64,000 bases of DNA. It comes from Chenopodium formosanum. Its lineage: Eukaryota; Streptophyta; Magnoliopsida; Caryophyllales; Amaranthaceae. A model generated the notes under the pieces. It was not told the DNA's origin. It did not search any database and was given only the letters and a program-made list of their open reading frames with translations. Location: positions 68,962,001 through 69,026,000 of the forward strand of contig CM044877.1 of NCBI GenBank assembly GCA_024500155.1. The letters are read 5' to 3'. Below are positions 46,667 to 57,985 of this stretch, one piece after another (position 1 is the first letter of the stretch; each line of letters starts with the position of its first letter). Both the position numbers and the translations under genes were made by a program.

Positions 46667-46789
46667 TTGGAAGGCAAGGCCAAGTATCCTAAGATAACTA
46701 CCAAGTATCCTAAAATAACTCACAAAATCTCCTAGGATATATTTTCACAATATTCACAAATATCTCGTTTCCTAAAATATATCTCAATA
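46530..46789 (-). repeat. Copia A 5' LTR
   Basis: 260 bp with a (TA)n run at about 46,591-46,665. An extra TAACTACCAAGTATCCTAA duplication near 46,690-46,720 distinguishes it from the 3' LTR. Confidence 0.92.
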
Positions 46790-46794
46790 AATAT

Positions 46795-47318
46795 GATTGT
46801 TAAAAAGGTTACTATATTAAATTAAAGGTGATATATGTTGAAATAAAAGTTAGTGTGACATTATAAAAGTTATAAGAGGTTAATTTCTTAATGAAAATTT
46901 TAATATAATGGTCAATATGAATAATAATGATCACTATGTTAAAATTAGGGTATCATTCAACATAATGTCGTACTTTAAATTCATAATAACATTAAAGGTC
47001 GTGTTAAAAAATAAGGTTATTATATTAAAATTAGGGATCACTATATTGATTATAATGTCAGTTACGTATATATAAAAAATAAGGTTTCTGCAATTTTATA
47101 ATATGACGACATAGTAGGATGGATGGAGTAGTATTATTTTAAGATGAAAGGAAGAAAAAAAAACTCACATTACTTGTAGTGTAAAGCGTCATGTTTATGA
47201 TTGAATTTTCTTATACACAGTATGAAATTACGTAAGCAATGGGTAGAAAAAAGAAGTATATGGCACATTCAATTATTTAGATGGCACGACTAATGTAAAC
47301 TTATAGTCTCATACTTCA
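46795..47318. other. AT-rich spacer
   Basis: No gene. Words like AAGGTTACTATATTAAA recur loosely between 46,800 and 47,050. Confidence 0.4.
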
Positions 47319-47326
47319 ATTCGTAT

Positions 47327-48315
47327 CAGTGACGTATCCAGAAATTTCGAACTGTGGGTTCGAAATCTTAAAAAAAAAACGATGATCATATATTGATTAA
47401 AAATTCAATACATAAATTCAATTTTTTATTACAAATGGATGGATTACACAATAAAAAAATAATAAAAAAATTAAAAAAAAACTTCTTCTAATTAATCATC
47501 AATTAAAATCATAGTAACAAAAGCTCTACAATCTACAATAATACACAAAATACACAATTAATTATCAATTAAAATCACAAGTCCCCAATAAACACAAATT
47601 TGACAATATAAACTTCTTCTAATTATCAAATTTCAATTAACAGAACAAGTAAAAATTTATAATTCTAAGTTTCTAACTTCTAACTTTCTACAATTTAATT
47701 TCTCAATAATTTAAGAATTCAACAATATATCAAAACCATAAACCAATTTAATAAAATAAAACAAGCAAACCAAGATTAAGAATTAATAGGAGTAGACTAG
47801 TAGAGGAATAAGAGATTAAGAGGACTCACAATTGTAGAACTAGAAGAACTCGAAATCTGAACTCAGAAGAGTAGAAGACAGAACAGTCGTGAGTCGTCCC
47901 TCGTCCACTCGTCCGTGTCTCCGTCACTCCGTGTGGACGTGAGGTGGTCGTCGGTCGGTGTCTCGGTGTGCGGTGCCGCGGCGGCTAGTGGCTACTGGCT
48001 AGGGTCATAGGGTGTCAAGCCGTCAAGGTTAGGGTTTTGGTGTTTGGAAATTTGGGGAAAAATGTCTGATGTTTGATTTCTGAAATATGAAATATTGAAA
48101 TCTGAATGTAAGGAGTAAAAAAACAAAACAAAAAAAAAGTACAAAAAAAGAGGGCAGTAGGAGTCAAACCTAAGACCTAAGGTATTAAAGGGGCGCGCTG
48201 CTACAAAAATTTCTTTTAAACCTTTTTCTTTTTTTTTTTTAAAAAAAAAATTAAAACTTATAATTTTTTTCCAAAAAATATGTGGGTTCAATGAACCCCC
48301 CTAGATCCGCCCCTG
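47327..48315. mobile_element. Non-autonomous hAT-like element
   Basis: Ends CAGTGACGTATCCAG and, inverted, CAGGGGCGGATCTAG (11 of 15 match). The flanks ATTCGTAT (47,319-47,326) and CTTCGTAT (48,316-48,323) are an 8-bp duplication with one mismatch, as in hAT elements. No transposase. A short GC-rich patch (47,885-48,000, GTCCGTGTCTCCGTC words) is the only non-AT-rich part. Confidence 0.8.
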
Positions 48316-48323
48316 CTTCGTAT

Positions 48324-49210
48324 CATATTATATTATGAACGTTTTAGATAATGTAACAATAACTTCTCGATGGAGGATCGGAGTAGATGATGGGATTAAC
48401 AATCAAGTTCCAAATGTAAATCATAAAGGACGACTTCAATTGCAAAATTTGATATAGTTGTGGAACCACTAACAGCTACTTAAAAACCGTTTTTAATGAT
48501 TAATCAATGTCATTCAAATATCCAATCTATATTAATATTTAGTGTCTATATTTAACTACAGGTTCGATCAACTTCAGTTTAGAAAATTTCATATTAGTTC
48601 CCAATATCATAACTTTCACACTTAATGATAAGTCCAAAGTTTATGATTCACAATATGACCATAAATTTGATCTTAATGCTAAGCTAGTAAGATGTAAGCA
48701 TGCCAACGAATTTCCTTTATTTCATTAAGAAGATATAAAGATAATATATGTCCTTATCTTTCTATTTTTGGAAATAGGGGTGGGGTGGAGATCTTGGTAG
48801 AATCTCATCGGATAGATGTTTATTTTATTGAATATATAACATACAACATACAGAAATTCTATATTATTATCAAACTTTTTACTCAATAAATTATGAGTAG
48901 AATGAGTAATAGTACTATGCTAAAAACCCATGAATGTTGCATCTAGTTAAAGTAGTTATGGTGTTAGTGTTGCTTGGATTCATTAACTAGCTCTTACTTC
49001 GACGTCAATTGTGCTAATAAGTTATTTATTATTCCTTATCTGTTGCGTGTAAAGCTAGCTCTAAAATTGTCATTAGTGTTTTGTTTCTTTTTAATTCCTA
49101 TTATGGTATTACACTTAGCGAAACTCATACTTCAATTTCCCTCAAAAAAACTCGTACTTCAATTCGTATATAAATTGTCCCAGATATGAAGAGAAACATT
49201 AACTAATAAC
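48324..49210. other. AT-rich spacer, no gene seen
   Basis: Short ORFs without recognisable content. Confidence 0.4.
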
Positions 49211-49212
49211 TA

Positions 49213-49497
49213 CTACCTCCGTCTCCGAAAGAACGACCTATTTGGCCTAATTTTAGTCCCAAAAGGAATGACCTATTTGCATTAAAACACCCACCAATTT
49301 GCAACAATATTTGTGCAAAATTAGCTTCCCCATATAAAAATTTGATTTTCCATGTAATTTTATTACTTTCTCTCTCTATTTTTTTACAAACCCCATGTAA
49401 ATTTATCTTTTCAATATACTTTTATTTTTTTTTATTTAAATTTCTAAATACCCGCGTAATCAACCCAAATGGGTTGTTCTTTCAGGGACGGAGGGAG
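49213..49497. mobile_element. Stowaway-like MITE 1
   Basis: 285 bp between TA duplications (49,211-49,212 and 49,498-49,499). Ends CTACCTCCGTCTC and, inverted, CTCCCTCCGTCCC, extending about 30 bp (GAAAGAACGACCTATTT pairs with its right counterpart). Typical of Tc1/mariner-related Stowaway elements. Confidence 0.92.
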
Positions 49498-49499
49498 TA

Positions 49500-50967
49500 A
49501 CATTTAAGTCTAGAGGACCTCAACATCTAGCTACAAATTACAGGAATTATGTTAACCCATCAGAATAAGTGGATTCAACTATAAATTCACAAGGAGTATT
49601 TCTCCCATCCCCTAAGGTAAAAAAACATCTAAACATTAGTTGTATATGCATTATGCTAGATTACTTCAACCTACCATTATATATGGAATCTAGAGTCCAA
49701 TCGCCTTGAGTAATCTATCAATAGGTAACATACAATGATATACTCATTATTCCACCAATATCTATATGAAAAAGGTCATAGACCTCATAGTAGATTTGTT
49801 TGCAAAGTATAGTATGACTTCAATTCCCTAATTGAGCAAGTAATTTACTCATTATTCCAAACCATAGAAGGATGTTATTTTTTTCACTTTTACATAAAAC
49901 CTAGCTAGCTACAAGCAAACCTTAGACTATTGACATAAACAAGTAGAAGCTTCAACAATTTCTACAGAATTTGGGGTGGTAAAATTAGGTAAATATCTTA
50001 AAACTGTTGAGTTGTAACATATTATAAGGCTAAACATGTCCAACCATTTATCTTGCTAGTTTATCATCAAAAAGGCACAAAAATTCCCAAAAATAGTTGT
50101 TAAGAGTGTGGCCCAAGTATTCTAATGTATGTCTTGTATTATGCAAAGTTTATGCAAGTGCAAATAGTACAAATTGTTTGCTTTGTCAATCAATGGAAAG
50201 GAAAGATCAATTTAAAGGTTATAGAATTTAATGAAAATAATAAACGGATTGAATTGACTCAACGTGTTTTAATTAGAGGTCAGTCCAATAATATATGAGG
50301 ATGTGATTGATTTTGATTTGGATAGGGTAGCATGCATGCACACATAGTTGCGTTTAGGTTACATATTAGGAATATAGGAAGGCTAATTATTACTTACTAT
50401 GAACTAAATTACGCGATTAAATACCTAACAAAGATGTTAAACCTAATTAGTACGTGTGAAATGTGCTTTTCTCATAACTTTGAAAGCGAAAATGGTTTAA
50501 TACTTGTTATTAAGTTGTTGAATGGTAAGGAAAATTCTTAATTATTAATTAGAGTTCTACTTTTAATGGTTCAAGATATCTTGAATAACCCAAACATTTT
50601 TGTGCAAGTTCAAACCAACAAAGCTAAGGTCGAATTGGGATAATTTGTTATTGAAAGATCATGATGAAGGCAAACCCACGCTTGGTAATGTGTCTACTTA
50701 CACCACACCTAACATTGAATAAGACAGGACTTATCTTTGCAAATTTTACCAATTAATTACTGGTTGAATCCATATTGTGGGTGTTAATGTTAATACATAG
50801 ATTAATTGGTTCAAACTCTTGGGTATGGAACACATGATCGATTTGTCTTTGAATAAACAATGTATGAACTAAGCAAAACTGTCACCATTGAATTCTATGA
50901 AATTCCATACAATGCAGCACCTATTGACTCATGACATAACTCAAAGTGAATTATAAAGAGATATTAC
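49500..50967. other. AT-rich spacer, no gene seen
   Basis: No recognisable coding or repeat structure. Confidence 0.4.
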
Positions 50968-50972
50968 TTGTC

Positions 50973-52261
50973 TGTTGAAGCTTAAAGGTTTTGATGATGA
51001 TGAACTTAAACTAAAGCAAGCTCAACTAATAAAGGTTTTTAAGTGTTTGATTAGTTTAGGTGAAATTGATCTTGGTGGTGGAAGAAGTAACTTGAGCTAA
51101 GAAGACTAAAGGAGCTTTTAAACAGAAAGTTAAACCAAGTAGAAGAAGAGTTCTCTAACAAAAACTAAGTTCCCTAACAGGAACGTTCCCTAACAGGATC
51201 GGAACTTGAAGACAGCATGCTGAGGTGTCTGCGTGACACCCAAGTAATCTACCTGAGGTGTCTTGAGTGAAGACAGTAAGTTCCTTTAGGAACTTAGCCT
51301 GCATGACACCCAAGTAATCTACCTTACAGAATATGGCGCAGCAATATTATTTAGTTAAGATTTTATCTTCTAGATTTATTGTTAAATATGTTAAGTAGGT
51401 TATGCACGAGATTTATTAGAAGCATGACAAGTTGCTTGGTAAATAAAGATAAAATTGGAAAAGGTAAAAGATAGATTTTATGAAAAGATTTTATTTTAAA
51501 ATTTGTTTCTTAAAATCGGGTTTTAAAAAGATTTTATTCTTTTTAATATTTATCTTTCTATTTTATTTTTCCGGAAAAGATTTCTTCTAAAACCGATTTA
51601 CTTAAATCGTGTTTTAAGATAAGGCAAGTTAATTTCTTTATCTTTTAGAAAACATACTTACTATACAAGTTGTACTTGTATAAATAGTAGAGACCGAATT
51701 GTTTTAGGTTTTTGTAAGTTTATGCGTGGAGAAATCACTGAGCTTTAATTGAGTAAGTTTACCAAGCTTCTAACCTTGTCATATTAGTTTCGGATTTCGT
51801 GCATTGCTTGCCTATTATATACTTGGTTTCATTACTTGTATTGGTTGGGTTATTTGGGTGTGTGTGTGTGTTTAATATTTACAAACAGTTTGTGTAAGCT
51901 TCTAGTGTGAAGCTGAGAATTTATGTACTTTGGGAGTACGAGTGAATCTAAGTGTGGTGCTTAGATTGGGTAGGATAAGGTCCTATTGTGTACCAGGTTC
52001 GTTCTGGAACTTGTGAGTAAAGGTCTTATTATAGTAGGTTGTAACTTAGTGTTTTCCCTATTATAGTAAAGTTGTTTGTGGTTGAAATCCCTAAGGTAGG
52101 GTCGAGGTTTTACTTCCAATTGAGCCCTGGAAGGTTTCCTCATAAAATCTGTGTGTCTTTGCAAGTTTCTATAAGCATTATTTTATTATTCCGCGAAAAG
52201 TAGTCACTAGGAACTCACATACAATTCACCCCCTCTCTTGTATTATTCGTCTCAACTAACA
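50973..52261 (+). mobile_element. Solo LTR, 1.3 kb
   Basis: Begins TGTTGAAGCTTAAAGG and ends CAACTAACA, with inverted tips TGTTG/CTAACA. The flanks are a perfect TTGTC duplication (50,968-50,972 and 52,262-52,266). The end with CACCCCCTCTCTTGTATTATTC resembles copia-type LTR ends. It holds a pair of direct words GACACCCAAGTAATCTACC at about 51,235 and 51,305. No internal region, so a recombination product. Orientation is inferred from the terminal features. Confidence 0.88.
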
Positions 52262-52524
52262 TTGTCCCAAACAAAGCTTCAAATAAAAGGATGTGACCCC
52301 CTAAAAATACCTTTAAACAACTACTTGTATTTTTGTAGGCATTATACTCTTTAATTTATAGCTTTCTTGTCAAGTATTTAATTGGGATCATCTATTCAGT
52401 TGACTAAAGTCATGTTGTATTCATCTAATTTTTGTTGACCTAAAATTACTTATAATGAATTAAAAGTATTGAAATTATTTTTAATGTATTAAAACTTATT
52501 TTACCTGATACCTTAGACTTATTA

Positions 52525-53306
52525 GAGCATCCTCAATGGTGAGCTTTATGTACATGTAGCTTTGGGTTGCCACATTATTAATCCTTAAGCTACATGATTA
52601 AAGCTACAACCTCTACAATAATAAGCTACATCCTTTTATAATAAATAAATCATAAAAAATAAAATAATAAACAAATAAACAAACAAAAAAATTAAAAAAA
52701 AATTAAACAAATTAATATATGTGTGTTGGGTGGAGTAAAACTACATAGCTTTGACTTAACTACAACCTATGTAGCTCCACAGTGGCTAGCATGTGGCTCT
52801 ACATTATTTAAAGCACTCACATCAGTGAGCATTTTTTTTACACATGAGCAAAATTGATGAGCAAAAATGGGTAAAAAGTTACTACATCAATGAGCAAAGT
52901 GGAAAATGCTCATGACTTCATGAGCAACTTAGAAAATGCTCATAGGAATAGCAAAATTAACAATGAACAGTAAAAGTGTGGGCCCCACTCATCATCAAAA
53001 CTGACGCCATTAATTATAATTAATAGCACTAAAAATTCATTAACCAAAACATAATTAATAATAATATGGTGATGTGTAAGAGAAAGAAATGTTGGTTGGG
53101 TATGTAAAAAAAAGTAGGAGAGAGAATGATGAGCATTTTTTTATCACTAGAGAGATAAAATATGTTCATTAGCTCATAAGCAAATTAAGGTGGGAAGAGA
53201 GAGAAAGTGGGTAAAGAGAGAATAAGCAATTTTTTTTTTTGCTCGCTGATGTGAGTACTCTTAGAAAGTGCAAGCAGGCCCTTTTATGCAACTATTGTGA
53301 ATGCTC
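52525..53306. mobile_element. Tourist/Harbinger-like MITE with a nested MITE
   Basis: Ends GAGCATCCTCAATGG and, inverted, GAGCATTCACAATAG, flanked by TTA (52,522-52,524 and 53,307-53,309). It is split by a second MITE at 52,811-53,260. The GAGCAT tip is shared with the Harbinger element at 55,637. Confidence 0.85.
52811..53260. mobile_element. Nested Tourist-like MITE
   Basis: 450 bp, ends AAGCACTCACATCAGTGAGC and, inverted, GAGTACTCACATCAGCGAGC, flanked by TTA (52,808-52,810 and 53,261-53,263). Confidence 0.88.
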
Positions 53307-53315
53307 TTATTATTA

Positions 53316-54388
53316 ATCCCTCCATTTCTTTTTACTCGCAACAAATACCATAAATAGCAGTTACACATTACCTGCAACAAACTATTTTCTTTCATTTTAT
53401 AGTATGTTTTTTGTGTGATTTTATAGAATTACCTTTACTTTTGTTTTTAAACACCCTAATTAAACTACTGATTTTATATCATTAACTTAAACTCTACATT
53501 AATTAACTTAACCATTTCCACTAAAATCATTCCCCTCCCAATTAAATTCATCATCACTTTCAATTGCCAACCACCACCACCACCACTACCACCACCATTA
53601 CCACCACCACCACCATACCCAGAATTTCTCTCTCTAGCTTTCTTCACCGATCTCCCCTCACTTGTCGCCAGCTCCGTTTTCTTTTCTTTTCTTCCTTGTC
53701 GCCGCCTTCCTCGTTGTGGGATTTGTGGGTTTTGTAGGTCGGAATCGGTGGTGGATTGAATTAATTAGGTTGTGGCTTTTGTGGGGCGAAATCGGTGGTG
53801 GGTTTTGTGGGCCGAAATTGGAGGTGGATCGAATTAGGTTTGGGTTTTGTGGGCGAAATCGGAGGTGGATTGAATTAGGTTGTGGGTTTTGTGGGGCGAA
53901 TTAGGTTGTGGGTTTTGTGGGGCAAAATCGGTGGTGGATTTTGTGGGTCGAAATCGGTGGTGGGTTGTGGGCGAAAGGTGGTGGTAGGTCAAAATAGGAA
54001 ATCGCGCGTGGTAGTACTGCTAGGTTGTGGTCGACATAGATAGTGGTGGTGGTGGTGCTTCGAATCGGGGGTGTGGGTTGTTGGTGAAATCGGGGTCGTG
54101 GGTCGAAATCGTGGTGCTGGATCGATATCATGGTGCTGATAGGTGGTGGTAGTCGTATGGTGCTAGGTGGTGGTGGTATGGTGTTAGGTGGTGGTGCTGC
54201 TAGGTGGTGGTGGTATGGTGTTAGGTGGTGGTGCTACTGGTTATAGGTGGTTTTATTTGTTTTTTTTTTTTTTTGGGTTGGATTAATGCTAACACATGCC
54301 CTTATTTTTTGTTAATTACACTTACCAATCTTTTGCCTAGGAGTCCGCAAACTACTAGTTTGTTGCGAGTTAAAAGAAACGGAGGGAG
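53316..54388. mobile_element. Stowaway-type element 2, 1.07 kb, with GGTGG-rich interior
   Basis: About 30-bp inverted ends (ATCCCTCCATTTC and CTCCCTCCGTTTC, continuing through ACTCGCAACAAA) between TA duplications (53,314-53,315 and 54,389-54,390). The interior has CCACCA runs at 53,570-53,620 and long GGTGGT/GTGGGTTTTGTGG arrays at 53,700-54,245, in opposite sense to each other. It is larger than usual Stowaway MITEs. The ORF at 53,662-53,904 is a translation of the repeat. Confidence 0.85.
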
Positions 54389-54676
54389 TATGTTTGATCA
54401 TAGCATTAACTTTTAGTGACCTTAAGCATTACTTTAATTATTTTTATGGATATAAATTAAACCTTTTTGTATTAAATCAATGGTTAATATTTTATACTAA
54501 TAAAACTTATTTTTATTGACTAACCTATTTAACTGAATTAAGGTTAAATTACTTTTTTATTGATTAAAATCTATTTAACACAAGTGTTGGCTAAACAAAT
54601 ATGATCTTCATTTTGACTTTATTTGAATTATGTTCCATGTTCCTGCAAATGTTTCTTTTACATACATTGTTTTATA

Positions 54677-55001
54677 CTCTATTCGTTTCATAATGTTAGT
54701 CCCATATACTATTTTGGGCGTTTCAAAAAGATATACCCATATTAAATATATTTCATTTATAACTTGATTTTTTTTAGAATTAATTGGTTGTGGATTGATG
54801 GCATAACTCTAGGTAAGGAAATATTTACCTTAAATTATGCAATTATGACTTATGTGTTTTTTAATAAAAAAATCAAAAAAATTAAATAAGGTAAACTAAT
54901 CATGAATTATGTTGTACTTTAATGTTAGATTCCAGATATATTTCTTTTCTTATTTTATGTGATTGATTCTATATGAGACTAACATTATGAAACGGAGGGA
55001 G
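54677..55001. mobile_element. Stowaway-like MITE 3
   Basis: 325 bp, ends CTCTATTCGTTTCATAATG and, inverted, CTCCCTCCGTTTCATAATG, TA duplications at 54,675-54,676 and 55,002-55,003. Confidence 0.93.
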
Positions 55002-55003
55002 TA

Positions 55004-55633
55004 ATATTTTGAGTTAGGTATAAGCCGTGCAAAAATTCAACTTATGCAAAGTGCAAAGACTACAAACAACCCATTTTGATGCACTTAGTCAAATCTACAC
55101 CTTTACTTCAAACTTATTCTTTGGTACAAAACCATTACTCAGAAGTGTGCCTGTTGAAATAAACGAGGCATAAACTTATTCTTAGAATCTTAGATATATT
55201 TATTCCAGTCCCTTAGTAAACAATTGTTCAATTCTCTTGCATTTCCCTCTATTTTTTCCTTTTCAAACTTATTCTTAGAATCTTAGATATATTTATTCCA
55301 GTCCCTTAGTAAACAATTGTTCAATTCTCTTGCTCCTCTATTTTTCCCTTTTCTTTTCCTGTTTCGGGCAATATATTGTTACCTTTGTCAATAGGATGTC
55401 AAGATAACAACAGTTACCAACTTATCGCTGCCCAGAAGATTTCACAGCAGTATCCAAAAACAAAAACGGTGTTCTGTTCTCATGTTTGCAACAAAAATTC
55501 TGCAAGTCAAATCCAAACTTTGTAGCTTGTCATCACATGTACAGATTCTGTTAGGTGACTGGTTAAGCAATGTCATATAAACAAGCATTTTGGCCCGTTC
55601 AATGCACGGGTTATAACTTGTGTTATTTTTATA
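55004..55633. other. Spacer with a 93-bp tandem duplication
   Basis: The stretch starting ACTTATTCTTAGAATCTTAG occurs at 55,174 and 55,267, 93 bp apart, with near-identical sequence. Nothing else recognised. Confidence 0.75.
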
Positions 55634-56145
55634 TAAGAGCATTGCCACTAGTGGGCATTTTTTTGGTTGCCCAATCTCTCTCTAACCACTTTCTCACTCC
55701 TCCTCCCCATGGGCATTTTCTTGGTCATTTTTATTCTACACCAATGGTCATAAATTATAATCCCCACCATTCTCTCTCCTATTTTTAACCCTATACCCTA
55801 CCAATATTTATCTCTCCTACAAATCATTAAATTTGTAATTTAGTATTTCTTAATTTTATTGTTAACAAAATTTTGTATTGATTAAATTATTTATGAATAG
55901 TACAATATTAATTATTTTTAATATTAATTTTTGCAAAATGTATTTTTTAATAAAATAATAATATTTATTCTTAGCTAAATTTTTTTATTGATTAAATTAT
56001 TTATGAGTACAATATAAATTATTTGTGTCATTATTTTATGTGAAATTTCATTTTTCATTAGTACAATATTAACGATTACAACATTGGAACATAATGATCG
56101 TACACCAATCATACAAACCAAATAAATTAACGATTACAAAACTAT

Positions 56146-57570
56146 TTATTCATTACGACCGTATTTTTGCCAAATATGCTCAACTAAATCATCTTTCAAA
56201 GAAAAATGGGTTTGGCTATCACGCAGGGTAATTCTTCTTTGAATATATGCGTCAAAATCAACGTTTGGTGGTCGGCCAACGTCAAATTCGAAAGGCTCGT
56301 TGTTATTCACTGTGGCACTTGTACTCGGGCCGGACCTTGCTCTATGAAGCTGAGGGCGATCTTCTTCATAATACCTTCTCAAAACTTCGGCACGAGTGTA
56401 ATTGTGTCGTTCATCCTCGACAATCATGTTGTGCATAATGATACAAGCTTTCATTATGTCGCTCAAAATGTCTTCGTCGAAAGCAAGTGAAGGTTGTCAT
56501 AATATGGCAAACCTAGCCTGTAGAACTCCAAACGCACGTTCAACGTCTTTCCGAGCTGCAGCTTGTTTATCTGCAAATAACTTGTCCTTTTGGAGTTGAG
56601 GATATGTGATACCTTGTATAAATGTTGCCCAGTTCGGATATATACCATCTGTTAAGTAGTATCCCATGTTGTACTCATGGCCGTTTACCATAAAATTAAT
56701 TGGTGGTGCCCGACCTTTCAAAACATCGTCAAACACCGGAGAGCGGTATAGGACGTTCAGATCATTACAAGAGCCGGGTATTCCAAAAAATGCATGCCAA
56801 ATCCATAAATCTTGATCCGCAACAGCTTCGAGGATAAGGGTTGCATTCTTGCTACGACCTGCGTATTGTGCTTTCCAAGTCATAGGACAGTTCTTCCACT
56901 CCCAGTGCATGCAGTCGATGCTACCGATCATGCCCGGGAATCCACGCATTTCATTTTGGTGAAGGATTCTCCTTAAATCTTCATCTATTGGACTTCTTAA
57001 GTACTCGGCCTCAAAATGCTTGATCACCCCTTGAGTAAAATGTTGCATTGATTTTCTAGATGTTGTTTGACCCATGCGTATGTATTCATCTACGGCATCC
57101 GGAGCAACACCGTACGCTAACATTCTTATTGCAGCGGTGCATTTCTGCAGAGGTGATAAGCCAAGCCTACCAGCTGCATTCCTACGTTGCTGGAAGAACA
57201 GATCGCCCTCAACCACTTTATTCATAATCCGACAGAATAAAGGTTTGTGCATTCGAAATCGACGACGAAACTGATTTTCGGAATACACAGGATTTATTGC
57301 AAAGTAATCATTGTACAATTGCAAATGCCCTTTCTCCCTTTCTCTATCTCCCCTATGCTGCGGGACTGTTTCATCTTCATTTACAATTTCGGTCTCGGAT
57401 GAAGGTGGTTGAGGAAGCATTATGTTAGGTAAGTGATTTGTGACAAATTCGTCAACTAGATTATCAAATTCCGCATATTGATCTGAATCAGAAGAATTTG
57501 AGCTTGAGGTTGAGCTTATGGAAAACATTTTTTGTGTTTGGTTTTTGAATGTTTTGGTGTTGTGGATCAA
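56146..57570 (-). pseudogene. Harbinger transposase with one internal stop
   Basis: 475-codon frame broken once, by TGA at 56,497-56,499, after LQARFAIL. Family members continue with a similar QPSLAF sequence, so CGA to TGA is a likely cause. N-terminus Ser-rich and acidic; then FRRRFRMHKPLFCRIM (helix-turn-helix-like region), KCTAAIRMLAYGVAPDAVDE, and the DDE core with MIGSIDCMHWEWKNCP (first Asp), FFGIPGSCNDLNVLYRSPVF (second Asp) and the last acidic residue in RKDVERAFGVLQARF. After the stop come IMKACIIMHNMIVEDER and the C-terminal DDLVEHIWQKYGRN. The start may be MIHNTKTF at 57,570 or the Met at MFSISSTSS, 14 codons later. Confidence 0.93.
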
Positions 57571-57985
57571 TTTATGGATTTCACACCTTTAAATAGGAAA
57601 TGTTATCGGTGCATGTCCTTCAACTGAGTGTGAACTGACTACTCAATGGTTGTATAAAACAAAAACTGCAATTGGACTTGACTACTCAATGGTTGTATAA
57701 AACAAAAACTGCAATTGGACTTGACTACTCAATGGTTGTATAAAACAAAAACTGCAATTGGACTTGACTACTCAATGGTTGTATAAAACAAAAACTACAA
57801 TTGGACTTCACTCATAAATGAACAACATATATATGAAAATGTAATATAATTTGATAAATTTTTGGAACATAATTAATAATAAAAATTAATTCATTGCAAC
57901 ATAAAATAAAGGGAATACTTGAAATCATAATGCATAATAAACTACTCTACTTTCCACCATACACTTCTTGAATTAGTTCCTCCTT
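57571..57985. other. Spacer between the two Harbinger genes
   Basis: Upstream region of the transposase; contains the 43-bp repeats at 57,637-57,808 and an AT-rich remainder. Confidence 0.6.
57637..57808. repeat. Four tandem 43-bp repeats upstream of the Harbinger transposase
   Basis: GACTACTCAATGG starts at 57,637, 57,680, 57,723 and 57,766, exact 43-bp spacing with nearly identical units. Confidence 0.95.

Larger units (their letters stand above)
31739..46789 (-). mobile_element. Ty1-copia element (copia A), split by nested insertions
   Basis: LTRs at 31,739-31,979 and 46,530-46,789 with a perfect 5-bp target duplication AATAT (31,734-31,738 and 46,790-46,794). Primer-binding site TGGTATCAAGAGCC at 46,516-46,529 (minus strand, initiator Met tRNA type) and a G-run polypurine tract at 31,980-31,990. 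The polyprotein is on the minus strand. Without the insertion at 32,077-41,959 the element would be about 5.2 kb, normal for copia. Confidence 0.95.

Noticed and set aside
53662..53904. Gly/Trp-rich ORF
   Set aside because: Translation of GTGGGTTTTGTGG arrays in a Stowaway-type element.
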